From positions 1-13,945 of the forward strand of contig JAJZVE010000050.1 of the NCBI GenBank assembly GCA_021845835.1: a DNA stretch of 13,945 nucleotides, written 5' to 3'. Shown in pieces: positions 1-7,373 of the stretch. Each line of letters starts with the position of its first letter. Within the stretch, counting starts at the first letter, position 1. The notes under the pieces are model-generated. The model searched no databases. It saw only the letters and a list, made by a program, of their open reading frames with translations, and had not been told where the DNA came from. The position numbers were made by a program, and so were the translations under genes. This stretch comes from Pseudomonadota bacterium (lineage in GTDB: Bacteria; Pseudomonadota; Alphaproteobacteria; Acetobacterales; Acetobacteraceae).

Positions 1-135
1 CATCGACCCGAAGGCTGCTGCCCGCCACATCGCAGCCTGCTTGATGTAGCTGCCATATCGCTCATTCCATTCGCGGCGAGCGGCGAGATAGGGGGATTCA
101 GAGCCTGTCGACTCCGGGGCCGGACGTGATGCCAT
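1..135 (-). CDS. trbF: TrbF, conjugal transfer protein (5' part only)
   Basis: The first 45 codons of a gene that continues beyond base 1. The visible protein begins [11 protein letters not shown] and contains [17 protein letters not shown], the conserved cytoplasmic N-terminus of TrbF, a VirB8-like bitopic inner-membrane part of the conjugation channel. The membrane segment, expected just after the visible [10 protein letters not shown], is beyond the window. The start is the ATG at 135-133, with AGGA eight bases upstream. It lies 57 bp after the trbL stop, where the IncP/Ti trb order predicts trbF. Unlike the rest of the block, this gene does not overlap its upstream neighbour, and a dyad element shared with the trbB leader covers its start codon. 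Identity is inferred from the N-terminal motif plus position. Confidence 0.85.
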   Translation of the reverse strand, partial: MASRPAPESTGSESPYLAARREWNERYGSYIKQAAMWRAAAFGSM

Positions 136-152
136 AGAGCATATCCTATACG
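133..152 (-). promoter_or_regulatory. Putative operator at the trbF start, matching the one before trbB
   Basis: On the minus strand this reads CGTATAG, seven bases, TCTATG, ending on the trbF ATG. The same thirteen fixed positions with the same 7-bp spacing occur at 6493-6512 before trbB. The core is a dyad, ATAG-N8-CTAT. It is AT-rich in GC-rich DNA and sits in the only sizeable gap inside the trb block. Upstream lie TGGACA (minus strand) and, 16 bp on, TAGGAT. If that is a promoter, the transcript would start at or very near the ATG, so it could be nearly leaderless. Operator function and the regulator are inferred. Confidence 0.5.
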
Positions 153-192
153 ACGGCGCGCGCCTGTCCAAGGCCGCTGCGGTCATGTCATG

Positions 193-1404
193 TCACTTTC
201 GCGGCGGAGATGGTGGCGGTTCGGTGCGCTGCGAACGGATCATGCGAGCCATTCGGCCGAAGGTGTATCCGCTCCGCGTGGAGGGATCGCCTTCAAGTCG
301 GTTCCGCATGTCGGCGAGAGCGGCGCCGCCAAGATGCGCGCCGGCGGCACTGACTACGCGCATGCCGTAACGCATCCCGTGGCCGACCCGCCCGGCGGCC
401 GAGGTCGGGGCTGGCCCCATTCTCTCGCCGGCCTGTTGCGACGCGAGGAGTCCGGCCTCTTTGACGGCGCCGGCGGCCCCGAAACCCACGGCACCGCCCG
501 TCGCGGCCCCGGCCACTGCCCCGGCCACGGCGCCGACGAGAGCACTGCCCGACTGAAAGGACGCGCCGTTGATCATGCCCTGCACCATGTCCGGGAGGAT
601 CTTCACGAGGGCAAGCAGCACCACCGACGCGCCGACGACGGTGAAGACGGCGGTGTTGGTAGAAGCGACCTCGGCCTGCTTGGCGTAATTCATCACGATC
701 GTCTGTCCGAGGCCGACCACAAGCTGCATCATGAACAGCTTGGCGCCGACCGAGACGACGTAGGAGATCGTGCGGAGCGCATACTGGTTTGTCCAACGCG
801 ACCCACCAAAGCCGAGGAACAGGATGCCCGCCGCGATGGCGATGTAGGACTCCACAAGAACGAGGACCATGAACGCGGCGATCAGGGCGAAAACAATCAG
901 CACCACCAGGCCCGAGACGGCGAGCCCAACGTCGGCGCCGTAATTGGCCGGCCACCAGCTCATGTGGCTGACGACCGCGCTGGCGAGGTTCTGACCGGAT
1001 TGGAACACGTCGCCTGGCAGGACGATCGAGCTGCCGCTCGCCGTCTGTCCGGCTTGCCGCAAACTGTTCGTGATGGCCGGCCCCCACGCAGCGAAGTTCG
1101 TGAGAATCGCATAGAAGAGGCCGATGAAGAGGATTTGCTGCACGACCTCCGCGACAAATTCCCCGAAATCTGCCTGCTTCAGCACCAGCTTGATGCCGGC
1201 GAAGGCGAACTCGATGCCGGCCAAGGCCCAGAACAGCGGCAGCGCGTCGGACAAGAGTGTGCCTTGCCACCCCACGGTCGCGCCCTGATAGGTGGACACG
1301 ATCCCGTTGATGGCGGCTGCCCCGGACGGCACCTGTGCCACGGCGGCCACGGCGCCGACGACGAGCAGGACCAGAGCCAGGGTGGGAGGCACGAGACGGC
1401 GCAT
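193..1404 (-). CDS. trbL: TrbL, VirB6-like polytopic channel protein
   Basis: A 403-residue inner-membrane protein of the conjugative type IV secretion channel, comparable to VirB6. The sequence shows an N-terminal hydrophobic signal-like segment (about 6-24, ending near AVAQ) and hydrophobic spans near 54-76, 90-106, 160-200, 212-235 and 252-272. A Gly/Ala-rich stretch (about 288-312) and a soluble, basic, Pro-rich tail ending PSPPRK follow. The family hallmark region around residues 52-75 (LPLFWALAGIEFAFAGIKL) is present. The ATG at 1404 lies 3 bp after the upstream stop, consistent with coupled translation. Gene order trbJ-small gene-trbL-trbF agrees with IncP/Ti systems. The length is slightly shorter than some relatives, which vary mainly in the C-terminal tail. 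Confidence 0.94.
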   Translation of the reverse strand: MRRLVPPTLALVLLVVGAVAAVAQVPSGAAAINGIVSTYQGATVGWQGTLLSDALPLFWALAGIEFAFAGIKLVLKQADFGEFVAEVVQQILFIGLFYAILTNFAAWGPAITNSLRQAGQTASGSSIVLPGDVFQSGQNLASAVVSHMSWWPANYGADVGLAVSGLVVLIVFALIAAFMVLVLVESYIAIAAGILFLGFGGSRWTNQYALRTISYVVSVGAKLFMMQLVVGLGQTIVMNYAKQAEVASTNTAVFTVVGASVVLLALVKILPDMVQGMINGASFQSGSALVGAVAGAVAGAATGGAVGFGAAGAVKEAGLLASQQAGERMGPAPTSAAGRVGHGMRYGMRVVSAAGAHLGGAALADMRNRLEGDPSTRSGYTFGRMARMIRSQRTEPPPSPPRK

Positions 1405-1407
1405 CGG

Positions 1408-1671
1408 CTAGAAGCCCTTCCCGGTCATCGGCTGTTGGGAAGGGGCGAAGTAGTGACGTGCCGCTTTGTCCTCGGCCGCAGCCTTGGCTTGCTCCGCGGC
1501 GAGCCTGGCGTTCAGCGACGCAACCTCGGCCCGCAGCGCGGCGAGCGCGGCGGGATCGCCGCCGGAGGGAGCGATGATCGTGGCCGTGACGACGGCGTAG
1601 GTTGCGGCAGCGCCGACGAGGGCGCTCGCGAAGACACCGAGGACGACAATCCAGATGCGCAGCGTGACCAT
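1408..1671 (-). CDS. trbK: Small membrane protein in the trbK position
   Basis: An 87-residue protein between trbJ and trbL, the slot of trbK (entry exclusion) in IncP/Ti operons. It has one N-terminal transmembrane helix (about 5-31), then an Ala-rich, likely coiled-coil segment (about 39-68), then a short tail ending QPMTGKGF. There is no lipobox cysteine, so it is unlike the lipoprotein TrbK of RP4. The start chosen is the ATG at 1671, preceded at good spacing by GGAG; a TTG at 1686 overlapping the trbJ stop (TTGA) is also open. The tail resembles the C-terminus of TrbJ just upstream (QPLSGQGF). The gene is certainly part of the operon. The name rests on position and topology, and surface-exclusion function is only inferred. 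Confidence 0.7.
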   Translation of the reverse strand: MVTLRIWIVVLGVFASALVGAAATYAVVTATIIAPSGGDPAALAALRAEVASLNARLAAEQAKAAAEDKAARHYFAPSQQPMTGKGF

Positions 1672-1682
1672 GACCGGCTCCG

Positions 1683-2387
1683 TCAAAACCCCTGCCCGCT
1701 TAGCGGCTGGTCGGTAGCGCCCGGCGAGCCGTAATACTGTGTGACGGCGGCTTGCTCCGCCTGCCGCTGCAAAGCCTGCTGTTGGACCGCGCGTTGTGCG
1801 CTGATCAACAGATCGTCCTGTTGCGTGAGCTGCTGCGACATCGCGCCAAGGATCTGATTGGTGGCCTGTATGGCCGCGGTTGGCCCAGCCGCTCCCTGCG
1901 ATGCCGATACCGCGCTGTTGACCGACGAGGAGATCACCGGTTCGTTCTGGGCAATCTGTCCCTGAATGCCCATGGCCGTTGTGAGCGCTTGCCGATTGTA
2001 GGAGGTCATCGAGGCGATCGTGCCCAGGACAGACTGCGGACTGGCGCCGGCGAAGCTTGTCGGGAAGAGGCTGTTCAACTGCCCCGTGAGCGATGGTCCT
2101 ACGTTCTGGATTTCCTGGACCTGAGACATGAGCTGCTGGGTTGATTGAACGAGCGGCCCCAGCCCCGGCATGATCGTGCTCGGAAGCGAGCGGATCATGT
2201 TCAACTGGGTCTGCAACTGCTGTTGGAGTTGGGCGAGTTGCTGCGCCCCTTGTTCAAGCTGCTGAACCAACTCGATGAAAGACATGTTGTCGTAGACAGG
2301 GATGCCCTGAGCGCGGGCCGGCGAGGCGCCGACCAAGGCGCCGAACACGAAGACGGCGAAAGCCGCCTTAGTGAACCAGGTCTTCAT
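1683..2387 (-). CDS. trbJ: TrbJ, periplasmic conjugal transfer protein (VirB5-like)
   Basis: A 234-residue exported protein. Residues 1-26 form a typical signal peptide (KTWF start, hydrophobic core, ASPARA before the predicted cut at QG). The mature protein starts with a Gln/Leu-rich, probable coiled-coil segment (about 38-65, with repeated QLAQLQQQLQ), followed by a helical region and a tail ending QPLSGQGF. TrbJ is the VirB5 counterpart in P-type transfer systems and is thought to act at the pilus tip or periplasmic face. The ATG at 2387 overlaps the trbE stop by 20 bp and has AGGGGGG six bases upstream, one of the strongest ribosome sites in the block. Family assignment is from the motif pattern and the fixed position after trbE. 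Confidence 0.93.
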   Translation of the reverse strand: MKTWFTKAAFAVFVFGALVGASPARAQGIPVYDNMSFIELVQQLEQGAQQLAQLQQQLQTQLNMIRSLPSTIMPGLGPLVQSTQQLMSQVQEIQNVGPSLTGQLNSLFPTSFAGASPQSVLGTIASMTSYNRQALTTAMGIQGQIAQNEPVISSSVNSAVSASQGAAGPTAAIQATNQILGAMSQQLTQQDDLLISAQRAVQQQALQRQAEQAAVTQYYGSPGATDQPLSGQGF

Positions 2388-4833
2388 AGGTCACCCCCCT
2401 TTCGCGCAACCAGATCAGTGGCCAATCCGCGCCGTGCGCGGTGGCCAGGGTCTTCACTCGCGCCACATCCTCCTTGCTGCTGACTGCCGCGAAGGCCAGT
2501 GCAACCGGGCCGAGGTTCAGAGAAACCAGGCGCCGGCCCTCCGGCTGGGTCACGTAGTACTCCCGCTTGCGGATCGCCGTTTGCAGGATCGCTACCTCGG
2601 TTTCGTTGAGGCCGAACGCCTCATAGAGATCGCGCGGCCCGGGCGTTTGTTCGGAGCCGCGCTTGTCGGCTTCCTCATTGGGCAGGAATATCTTGGTTGC
2701 GCAGCTCTCTTGGAGAACATCCACGAGACCGGAGCGCGCCGCGTCGGAGAGCGATTGCGTGGCCAGGACGACGCCGCAGTTGGCCTTGCGCAAGGTCTTC
2801 AACCAGTCGCGAATCTTCTCTCGGAAAACCTGGTGACCGAGCATCACCCACGCCTCATCGAGGATCAGAAGCGCGGGCTGGCCGCGGAGAGATTTCTCGA
2901 AACGGCGGAACAGGTAGAGCAGCACCGGGATCGCGTTGCGCGGCCCCATCGCCATGAGATCATCGAGTTCGAACACGCGGAACGGCGAATCTTGTGCGTG
3001 GAGTGCGTCAGTCCGGCCGTCGAGCAGACGGCCCACGGGACCGTCGAGCGTGTAAGCGTTCAGCGCCGATTTCACCTTGGCGTCCTGAACCGTCGCCACG
3101 AAATCGGTCAGGGAGCGGCTCGGCGAGCTTCGCAGGAGGTTCAGCGCGCGAACAATCTCATCGCGCTCGCGCGGCGTGCAGGGTCGGTCCGCCTGCAGCT
3201 GGAAACACGCTTCCACCCATTCGGCCGACCAGGCGAGATCGACCTCGGTATCCAGCGCCCCGAGCGGACAGAGGGCCGGCGTCTCGCCCTCGGCGTTCAG
3301 CTCATAATGCCGACCGCCTGTTGCCAGGACGGCGGCCAGCATGGACCGGCCCTTGTCGAAGGCGCAGATCGTGGCCCGAGGATAGCGGAGGAACTGCAAG
3401 GCGATGGTCGCGAGCAGCACGGACTTGCCGGCGCCGGTGGGGCCGAAGATCAGCGTGTGGGCGATGTCATCGACGTGGAGGTTCAGCCGGAATGGCGTCG
3501 CGCCGGCCGTGGCCGCGTGCAGGAGGGGCGGCGAGCCAAGCGGATAGAGCGGGCAAGGGTTCGTCTCTCGACCTGCCCAGATGCTTGACAGGGGCAACAG
3601 GTCCGACAGGTTCAGCGTATGGACCAGAGGCCGCCGGACGTTCGGGTAGGGATGGCCCGGCAAAGCCCCGAGCCAGGCCTCCATGGTGTTGATCGTCTCG
3701 ATCCGGCAGGAGAAGCCGAGGCGCTGAATCTCGCGCACCACCAGCCGTGCCTGGTCCTCCAATGCGCCGCGGTTCTCGTGCATGAGGACGATGACCGGGG
3801 TGTAGTAGCCGTATGTGACCAGGCCGCTTTCCGCCGCCGCATTCGCCTGATCGGTCTGCTGGACCATCAGGAGCGCATCTTCGTTGATAGTGCCGCCCTG
3901 CGATCGTAGCACCTGCGCCCAGAAATCGCGGACTTTGAACTTCCACTTGCCGCGGTACTTCCTGACCTCCGCGACGGCCTCATGCGCGTCGAGGAAGATG
4001 AAGCGGCTTGACCATCTGTACGGGAAGGAAAGACCGTCGAGCACTTCCAGGACGCCAGGGTAGCTTTCGGCCGGGAATCCCTCGATCGCCACGCAGGCGA
4101 GGAACCTGTCCCCGAGCCGCGGCGTCTCGCCAGGGAACAGCTCCCGGCCGCCGAGGACGGCATCGAGATACATGCCGCCGGGCGGGATATTCAGCCCGGC
4201 GGGCTCGCCCGTGAGAGCGAACTGAAGATAGTTGACCAGTTCGTCCTGGAGGTGCGGCCGCCCGCGTTCATCGGCGAGGGGAAGACGGCCCATCCGGTGG
4301 AGATCGACGAGGGCATCAATCGCATCCTCGAAATCGTCCAACTCCTTCTTGAAATAGCGGAGCGCGCGATCACCGGGCGCCTGCGGATCGGCTCCGTCGT
4401 CATCGTAGATCAGGTTCAGGACCTTGCCCTTGACCCGAAGCGGTGCGGTGTATTGGAACGTGACGGCATGCTCGGTCACGAAATGCGCCCCCTCGGCCTG
4501 GAATTGCCGCGCCCGTTCCTGATCCACCAGGCGCGAAATCGGATCCGGGAAATGCGAGGCGACCGCGAGCGGATAGGCCGCGACCGGCACGCGCGCCGCG
4601 TCGTGCCAGCAGACCCATCCTGACCCGAACCGTGCCAGCGCCGCGTTGACCCGCTCCGTCAGATGATTCCGCTCGGCGGCCGTGGCACTGAATGTGTCCG
4701 GGCCGCGATAGAAAAACCCCGCGAGCAGGCTGGCGTCCTTTCCGACGACCACACCTTCGTCGATCAGGGCCGCGTAGTTCAGAAGGTCAGAAAGTCCGGC
4801 TGCGCCGGACCGATACGCTGCTAGCGGGAGCAT
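2368..4833 (-). CDS. trbE: TrbE, VirB4-family ATPase of the mating channel
   Basis: An 821-residue ATPase that energises pilus assembly and substrate transfer at the inner membrane. The N-terminus (MLPLAAYRSGAAGLSDLLNY, then DEGVVVGKDASL) matches TrbE. The CagE/TrbE/VirB domain spans roughly residues 180-400. The Walker A motif is GPTGAGKS at 464-471, the Walker B motif LLILDEAW near 655-662, and a VLATQS motif lies near 689-694. The length is normal for the family. The ATG at 4833 lies inside the end of trbD (47-bp overlap) with AAGGG nine bases upstream, which suggests translational coupling. All ATPase motifs look intact. Confidence 0.97.
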   Translation of the reverse strand: MLPLAAYRSGAAGLSDLLNYAALIDEGVVVGKDASLLAGFFYRGPDTFSATAAERNHLTERVNAALARFGSGWVCWHDAARVPVAAYPLAVASHFPDPISRLVDQERARQFQAEGAHFVTEHAVTFQYTAPLRVKGKVLNLIYDDDGADPQAPGDRALRYFKKELDDFEDAIDALVDLHRMGRLPLADERGRPHLQDELVNYLQFALTGEPAGLNIPPGGMYLDAVLGGRELFPGETPRLGDRFLACVAIEGFPAESYPGVLEVLDGLSFPYRWSSRFIFLDAHEAVAEVRKYRGKWKFKVRDFWAQVLRSQGGTINEDALLMVQQTDQANAAAESGLVTYGYYTPVIVLMHENRGALEDQARLVVREIQRLGFSCRIETINTMEAWLGALPGHPYPNVRRPLVHTLNLSDLLPLSSIWAGRETNPCPLYPLGSPPLLHAATAGATPFRLNLHVDDIAHTLIFGPTGAGKSVLLATIALQFLRYPRATICAFDKGRSMLAAVLATGGRHYELNAEGETPALCPLGALDTEVDLAWSAEWVEACFQLQADRPCTPRERDEIVRALNLLRSSPSRSLTDFVATVQDAKVKSALNAYTLDGPVGRLLDGRTDALHAQDSPFRVFELDDLMAMGPRNAIPVLLYLFRRFEKSLRGQPALLILDEAWVMLGHQVFREKIRDWLKTLRKANCGVVLATQSLSDAARSGLVDVLQESCATKIFLPNEEADKRGSEQTPGPRDLYEAFGLNETEVAILQTAIRKREYYVTQPEGRRLVSLNLGPVALAFAAVSSKEDVARVKTLATAHGADWPLIWLRERGVTYEDLVH

Positions 4834-5134
4834 TCACGGGGACCCTTACGTCTTTCCGCCACGGCCGGGACCGCGGCGGGTAGTAGGAGGCATAGGAGAG
4901 CGAGCGGCGGTACACGCGGCTCATCAGCGGATCGGACTTCGCCATCCATCGCAGGGCGGCGACGCTCACGATCCAGATGAAGGCCCCGATACCGACCGCG
5001 ACCCATGTGAGGGACGTTACGGCGAGGCCAAAGGAGAAGACCCCGGTGATGAGCACGAGCTCGCGCTCACCCCCGAGGAAGAGATGCGGACGATACAGCG
5101 CCCGATGAATCGGCGTGTGGCGCAGACCGCTCAC
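4787..5134 (-). CDS. trbD: TrbD, VirB3-like inner-membrane protein
   Basis: A 115-residue small membrane protein. TrbD is the VirB3 counterpart and works with the TrbE ATPase. The motif LRHTPIHRALYRPHLFLGGE at the N-terminus is characteristic, followed by two closely spaced hydrophobic helices (about 25-42 and 44-62) and a conserved basic segment with DPLMSRVYRRSLSYASYY. The frame stays open far upstream, but the natural start is the GTG at 5134, which forms a GTGA overlap with the trbC stop. This start places the conserved motif at residue 4. The C-terminus, rich in Arg and Ser, overlaps trbE by 47 bp and looks somewhat longer than usual, presumably because it is constrained by the trbE start region. 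Confidence 0.92.
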   Translation of the reverse strand: MSGLRHTPIHRALYRPHLFLGGERELVLITGVFSFGLAVTSLTWVAVGIGAFIWIVSVAALRWMAKSDPLMSRVYRRSLSYASYYPPRSRPWRKDVRVPVNAPASSVSVRRSRTF

Positions 5135-5523
5135 GAGACCAGCGCGCCGGAAAAGAAGTTGGAGAGCACCTGATCGGCCAGTACCAGCAGCGCGATCGCG
5201 AGGAGCAGCATGATGAAGCGACGCACGAACTCGCCGATTTCGCCGCCGAAGACGAGGATGGCGCCGCAGACGACGACGCCCATGACCGAGATCGCGTACG
5301 CGACTGGCCCCTGGATGGATTGCTGAAACGTCGCGAGCGGGCCTTCCCACGGCAGCGCACCACCGCCACCGGTCGTGGTAGCCGCGTGGGCGCGGGCGGT
5401 TACTACCAGCACCGCCAACGCAACCAATGCCAGCACCGACACGTGTCGGCACAGCATCCGTGCAACCCAAGCCATGCCCGCCTCGCCAGGCGGGCCGAAG
5501 GTGAGAACGTCATTCAGCGCCAT
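5131..5523 (-). CDS. trbC: TrbC, conjugative pilin precursor
   Basis: A 130-residue VirB2-like prepilin. From the chosen start, residues 17-47 form a long signal peptide ending in ARAHA. The mature part holds two hydrophobic helices (about 74-93 and 103-120) with a short loop GGEIGEFVRR between them, the classic pilin layout. It ends SGALVS. In IncP plasmids TrbC is trimmed and cyclised by TraF; no such peptidase is visible here. Possible starts are a TTG at 5562, ATGs at 5553 and 5523, and an internal ATG at 5475. The ATG at 5523 is preferred because ACGGAG lies six bases upstream and the overlap with trbB is only 14 bp. Confidence 0.9.
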   Translation of the reverse strand: MALNDVLTFGPPGEAGMAWVARMLCRHVSVLALVALAVLVVTARAHAATTTGGGGALPWEGPLATFQQSIQGPVAYAISVMGVVVCGAILVFGGEIGEFVRRFIMLLLAIALLVLADQVLSNFFSGALVS

Positions 5524-6472
5524 ATTCCGCTCCGTTCGTCGTGATGTAGTCATGGCCGTCAAACTCTCGGACGCGGATCACGTCCTCGACCCGCCGGCCT
5601 CCCGGCGCGCGCGCGATGAACACGACCCAATCCACCGCTTGACCGATGAGGCGCTGCATCGGCGCAGCCGTCGCCTCGGAAATCATCTGTTCGAGCCGCG
5701 TCAGGCCGGCTTTGGCACCGTTTGCATGAATTGTGGCCACGCCGCCCGGATGGCCAGTGTTCCAGGCTTTCAGGAGGGTCATGGCTTCGGCCCCGCGGAC
5801 CTCACCCACGATGATCCGGTCCGGCCGCTGCCGCAGCGTGTGCTTGAGCAGCCGGTCCATCGTGACCGACTCGGTTGCGCGCATTTGCAGCTTGTTCTTG
5901 GAGGAGCACTGAATCTCGCGGGTGTCCTCGATGATCACGAGGCGGTCGTCCGGCAGCCCGCGCGCAATATGTTCGATCAGGGCATTCGCAAGCGTGGTCT
6001 TCCCGGAGCCGGTGCCACCCACGACGAGAAGATTCTGCCGGTGGATCACGGCTTGGCCGATGAGGTCGCGCTGCGCCTCCGTCATCACGCCTTGCTCGAC
6101 GTAGTCATCGAGCGAGAACACCTTGATCGCCCGACGCCGGATCGCGAAGGCGGGGCCTTCTACGACTGGAGGAATGACGGCGGAGAAGCGCGAGCCGTCA
6201 AAGGGAAGCTCGCATTCGAGGATCGGGTTGTCGCGAGTCAGATCGACGCCGACGGTACTGGCGACGGTTGCCATCAGCGACTCTGCCTGTGCGGCGGCCA
6301 TCTTCCCGAACGGCTTCATCGGCTCGCCGAGACGCTCGACCCACAGCACGCCCGCTTCGTTCAGGACAATCTCAATAACGGTGGGGTCAACGAGCAGGTC
6401 GCAGATGTCGGCGCCGAGCTCCCGCCGGAGCTTCTCTGCGATACGCTGCGCCCGTTCGTCACGCGTGGACAT
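5510..6472 (-). CDS. trbB: TrbB, VirB11-family traffic ATPase
   Basis: A 320-residue hexameric secretion ATPase, the first structural gene of the trb unit. Visible motifs are Walker A GGTGSGKT (152-159), the Asp box IIEDTREIQ (180-188), the Walker B region RPDRIIVGEVRG (216-227) and the His box GHPGGVATIHA (240-250). The N-terminal domain (1-130) carries the usual VirB11 pattern, including LPFDGSRFSAVIPPV. The length is typical. The ATG at 6472 has GGAGG eleven bases upstream, slightly far, with a closer GGGG run. It follows the XRE regulator by 42 bp, and that gap holds a dyad and a promoter-like sequence. All catalytic motifs look intact. Confidence 0.97.
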   Translation of the reverse strand: MSTRDERAQRIAEKLRRELGADICDLLVDPTVIEIVLNEAGVLWVERLGEPMKPFGKMAAAQAESLMATVASTVGVDLTRDNPILECELPFDGSRFSAVIPPVVEGPAFAIRRRAIKVFSLDDYVEQGVMTEAQRDLIGQAVIHRQNLLVVGGTGSGKTTLANALIEHIARGLPDDRLVIIEDTREIQCSSKNKLQMRATESVTMDRLLKHTLRQRPDRIIVGEVRGAEAMTLLKAWNTGHPGGVATIHANGAKAGLTRLEQMISEATAAPMQRLIGQAVDWVVFIARAPGGRRVEDVIRVREFDGHDYITTNGAEYGAE

Positions 6473-6492
6473 CTGCCCCGGGACCTCCGGGG

Positions 6493-6512
6493 CATAGACT
6501 ATGCTCTATACG
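6493..6512 (-). promoter_or_regulatory. Putative operator before trbB
   Basis: The minus strand reads CGTATAG, seven bases, TCTATG, with the same fixed bases and spacing as the element at the trbF start (133-152). It contains the dyad ATAGA-N6-TCTAT. It also contains an overlapping perfect 13-bp palindrome, GCATAG-A-CTATGC, at 6492-6504. It lies between the XRE gene and trbB, over the proposed -10 box. A repressor site is the likeliest reading, with the adjacent XRE protein as candidate ligand; that pairing is inference. Confidence 0.6.
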
Positions 6513-6525
6513 TCCTAACGGTCAA
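6498..6525 (-). promoter_or_regulatory. Candidate promoter for trbB
   Basis: On the minus strand TTGACC (6525-6520) and CATAGT (6503-6498) are separated by 16 bp, close to sigma-70-type boxes (five of six and four of six matches). The -35 box lies inside the last codons of the XRE gene, and the -10 box lies in the dyad. The predicted start point would leave a leader of roughly 20 bases before the trbB ATG. This would let trbB onward be transcribed separately from the regulator. Confidence 0.4.
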
Positions 6526-6778
6526 CCCGTCTCGTCGGGCGAAGGAGCCGCCACATCGGATAATCCAAAGCCGCAGCCAGGCGGCTGAGAGTCGTGAAAG
6601 TCGGATTGTATTTCTCGTTCAAGATGTTTGAGATCGTGGACGCAGCGACTCCGGATCGCTCGCTCAATTCTAGCGCGGTCAGATTCTGCTTGGACATCAC
6701 CCTCGCTAAATTGTGAGCAAGCCAGGGAGCCTCGGCGACGGAGAGGCGAGCTAGCTTGCGATCCCGTCTTCCTGCCAT
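6515..6778 (-). CDS. XRE-type helix-turn-helix regulator, TrbA-like by position
   Basis: An 87-residue (from the chosen ATG) DNA-binding protein. The helix-turn-helix covers roughly residues 34-54 (TALELSERSGVAASTISNIL), followed by NPTFTTLSRLAAALDYP, the standard XRE/Cro-CI domain. The tail is short and basic. The frame is open back to 6895, but the residues before MAGRRDRK look like random GC-rich coding. An ATG at 6697 (MSKQNLTAL) is also possible and has GAGGG close upstream, but it would cut off the first helix. The gene sits directly upstream of trbB on the same strand, where RP4 has trbA, a repressor of transfer genes. No strong sequence link to TrbA is claimed. It probably binds the dyads before trbB and trbF. 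Confidence 0.85.
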   Translation of the reverse strand: MAGRRDRKLARLSVAEAPWLAHNLARVMSKQNLTALELSERSGVAASTISNILNEKYNPTFTTLSRLAAALDYPMWRLLRPTRRVDR

Positions 6779-7232
6779 GGCCGACGCGGTGTCCTCCCTT
6801 GCAGGCCGGTGCGCCGGCCGATCTTGCGTGGCGTCGGGCTGCCGCGCTTCGCGTACAGCCCCGCGATAGGGAGTCTCAGCTTCACGCCCCGTCATCCGTG
6901 CCGCCGCGTGCTGTGCGCACGACCATGAATTGTTGGTGACACTGAACAGACGCCGCGCGCTTATGCCGCGGGCGATACAAGGGCGATGTCATGCCGTCAC
7001 CCTGGTCCGGTGTCTCGGCAGATTCCGCATGTTCGCACGTCCCCGCGTCCCTCCCCTTCCCTGCTCGCATGACCAGCGCACGACTCAAGACCTGAGCCCC
7101 GAATCGATCCCGACACTCGGAACGCGCTCGGCAGAGGATCGGGTGAGAATGCCACGGTTTTTGGGCGAAAGTTAAGGTGTGACACGCTTAGTGCTGCTCG
7201 GATGCGCGTCGGACAGATGAAGTGCGGCCCAA

Positions 7233-7290
7233 GTGCCGTCACGTCGGTGTGCCGTCATGCCGGTGTCAACGCATAGCGACACGACGGCAC
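7233..7290. repeat. Tandem plus inverted 16-bp repeat cluster
   Basis: Two head-to-tail 16-bp copies begin GTGCCGTCA (7233-7248 and 7249-7264) and differ at two positions. A third copy in inverted orientation ends at 7290 (ACGACGGCAC at 7281-7290), and its complement again reads GTGCCGTC, two bases, GTCG. A looser copy with a longer spacer (TGCCGTCA ... CCGGTGTC) lies at 6992-7014. They could be protein-binding iterons or a regulatory array; function is unknown. Confidence 0.55.
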
Positions 7291-7349
7291 GCCATCCTCC
7301 CGCATCAACGGACGCTGGCCGGAACCATGCAGCAGTTGCGTTGTCTTCG

Positions 7350-7373
7350 CGTATAGACGACATTGTGTGTACG
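7350..7373 (+). promoter_or_regulatory. Imperfect palindrome before vapB, probable autoregulatory operator
   Basis: A 24-bp dyad runs from CGTATAGACGAC to ATTGTGTGTACG, with 8 of 12 base pairs symmetric. It ends 18 bp before the vapB ATG. VapB-VapC complexes normally repress their own promoter by binding such palindromes. The left arm CGTATAG is the same heptamer found in the two trb operators. No clear -35/-10 pair was found. Confidence 0.45.

Noticed and set aside
190..1734. Long plus-strand open frame opposite trbL and trbK, and similar long frames opposite trbE, trbB and tnpA
   Set aside because: The translations are rich in Arg, His, Asp and Gly without domain motifs. They are the expected result of high-GC codon bias opposite clear trb and tnpA genes.
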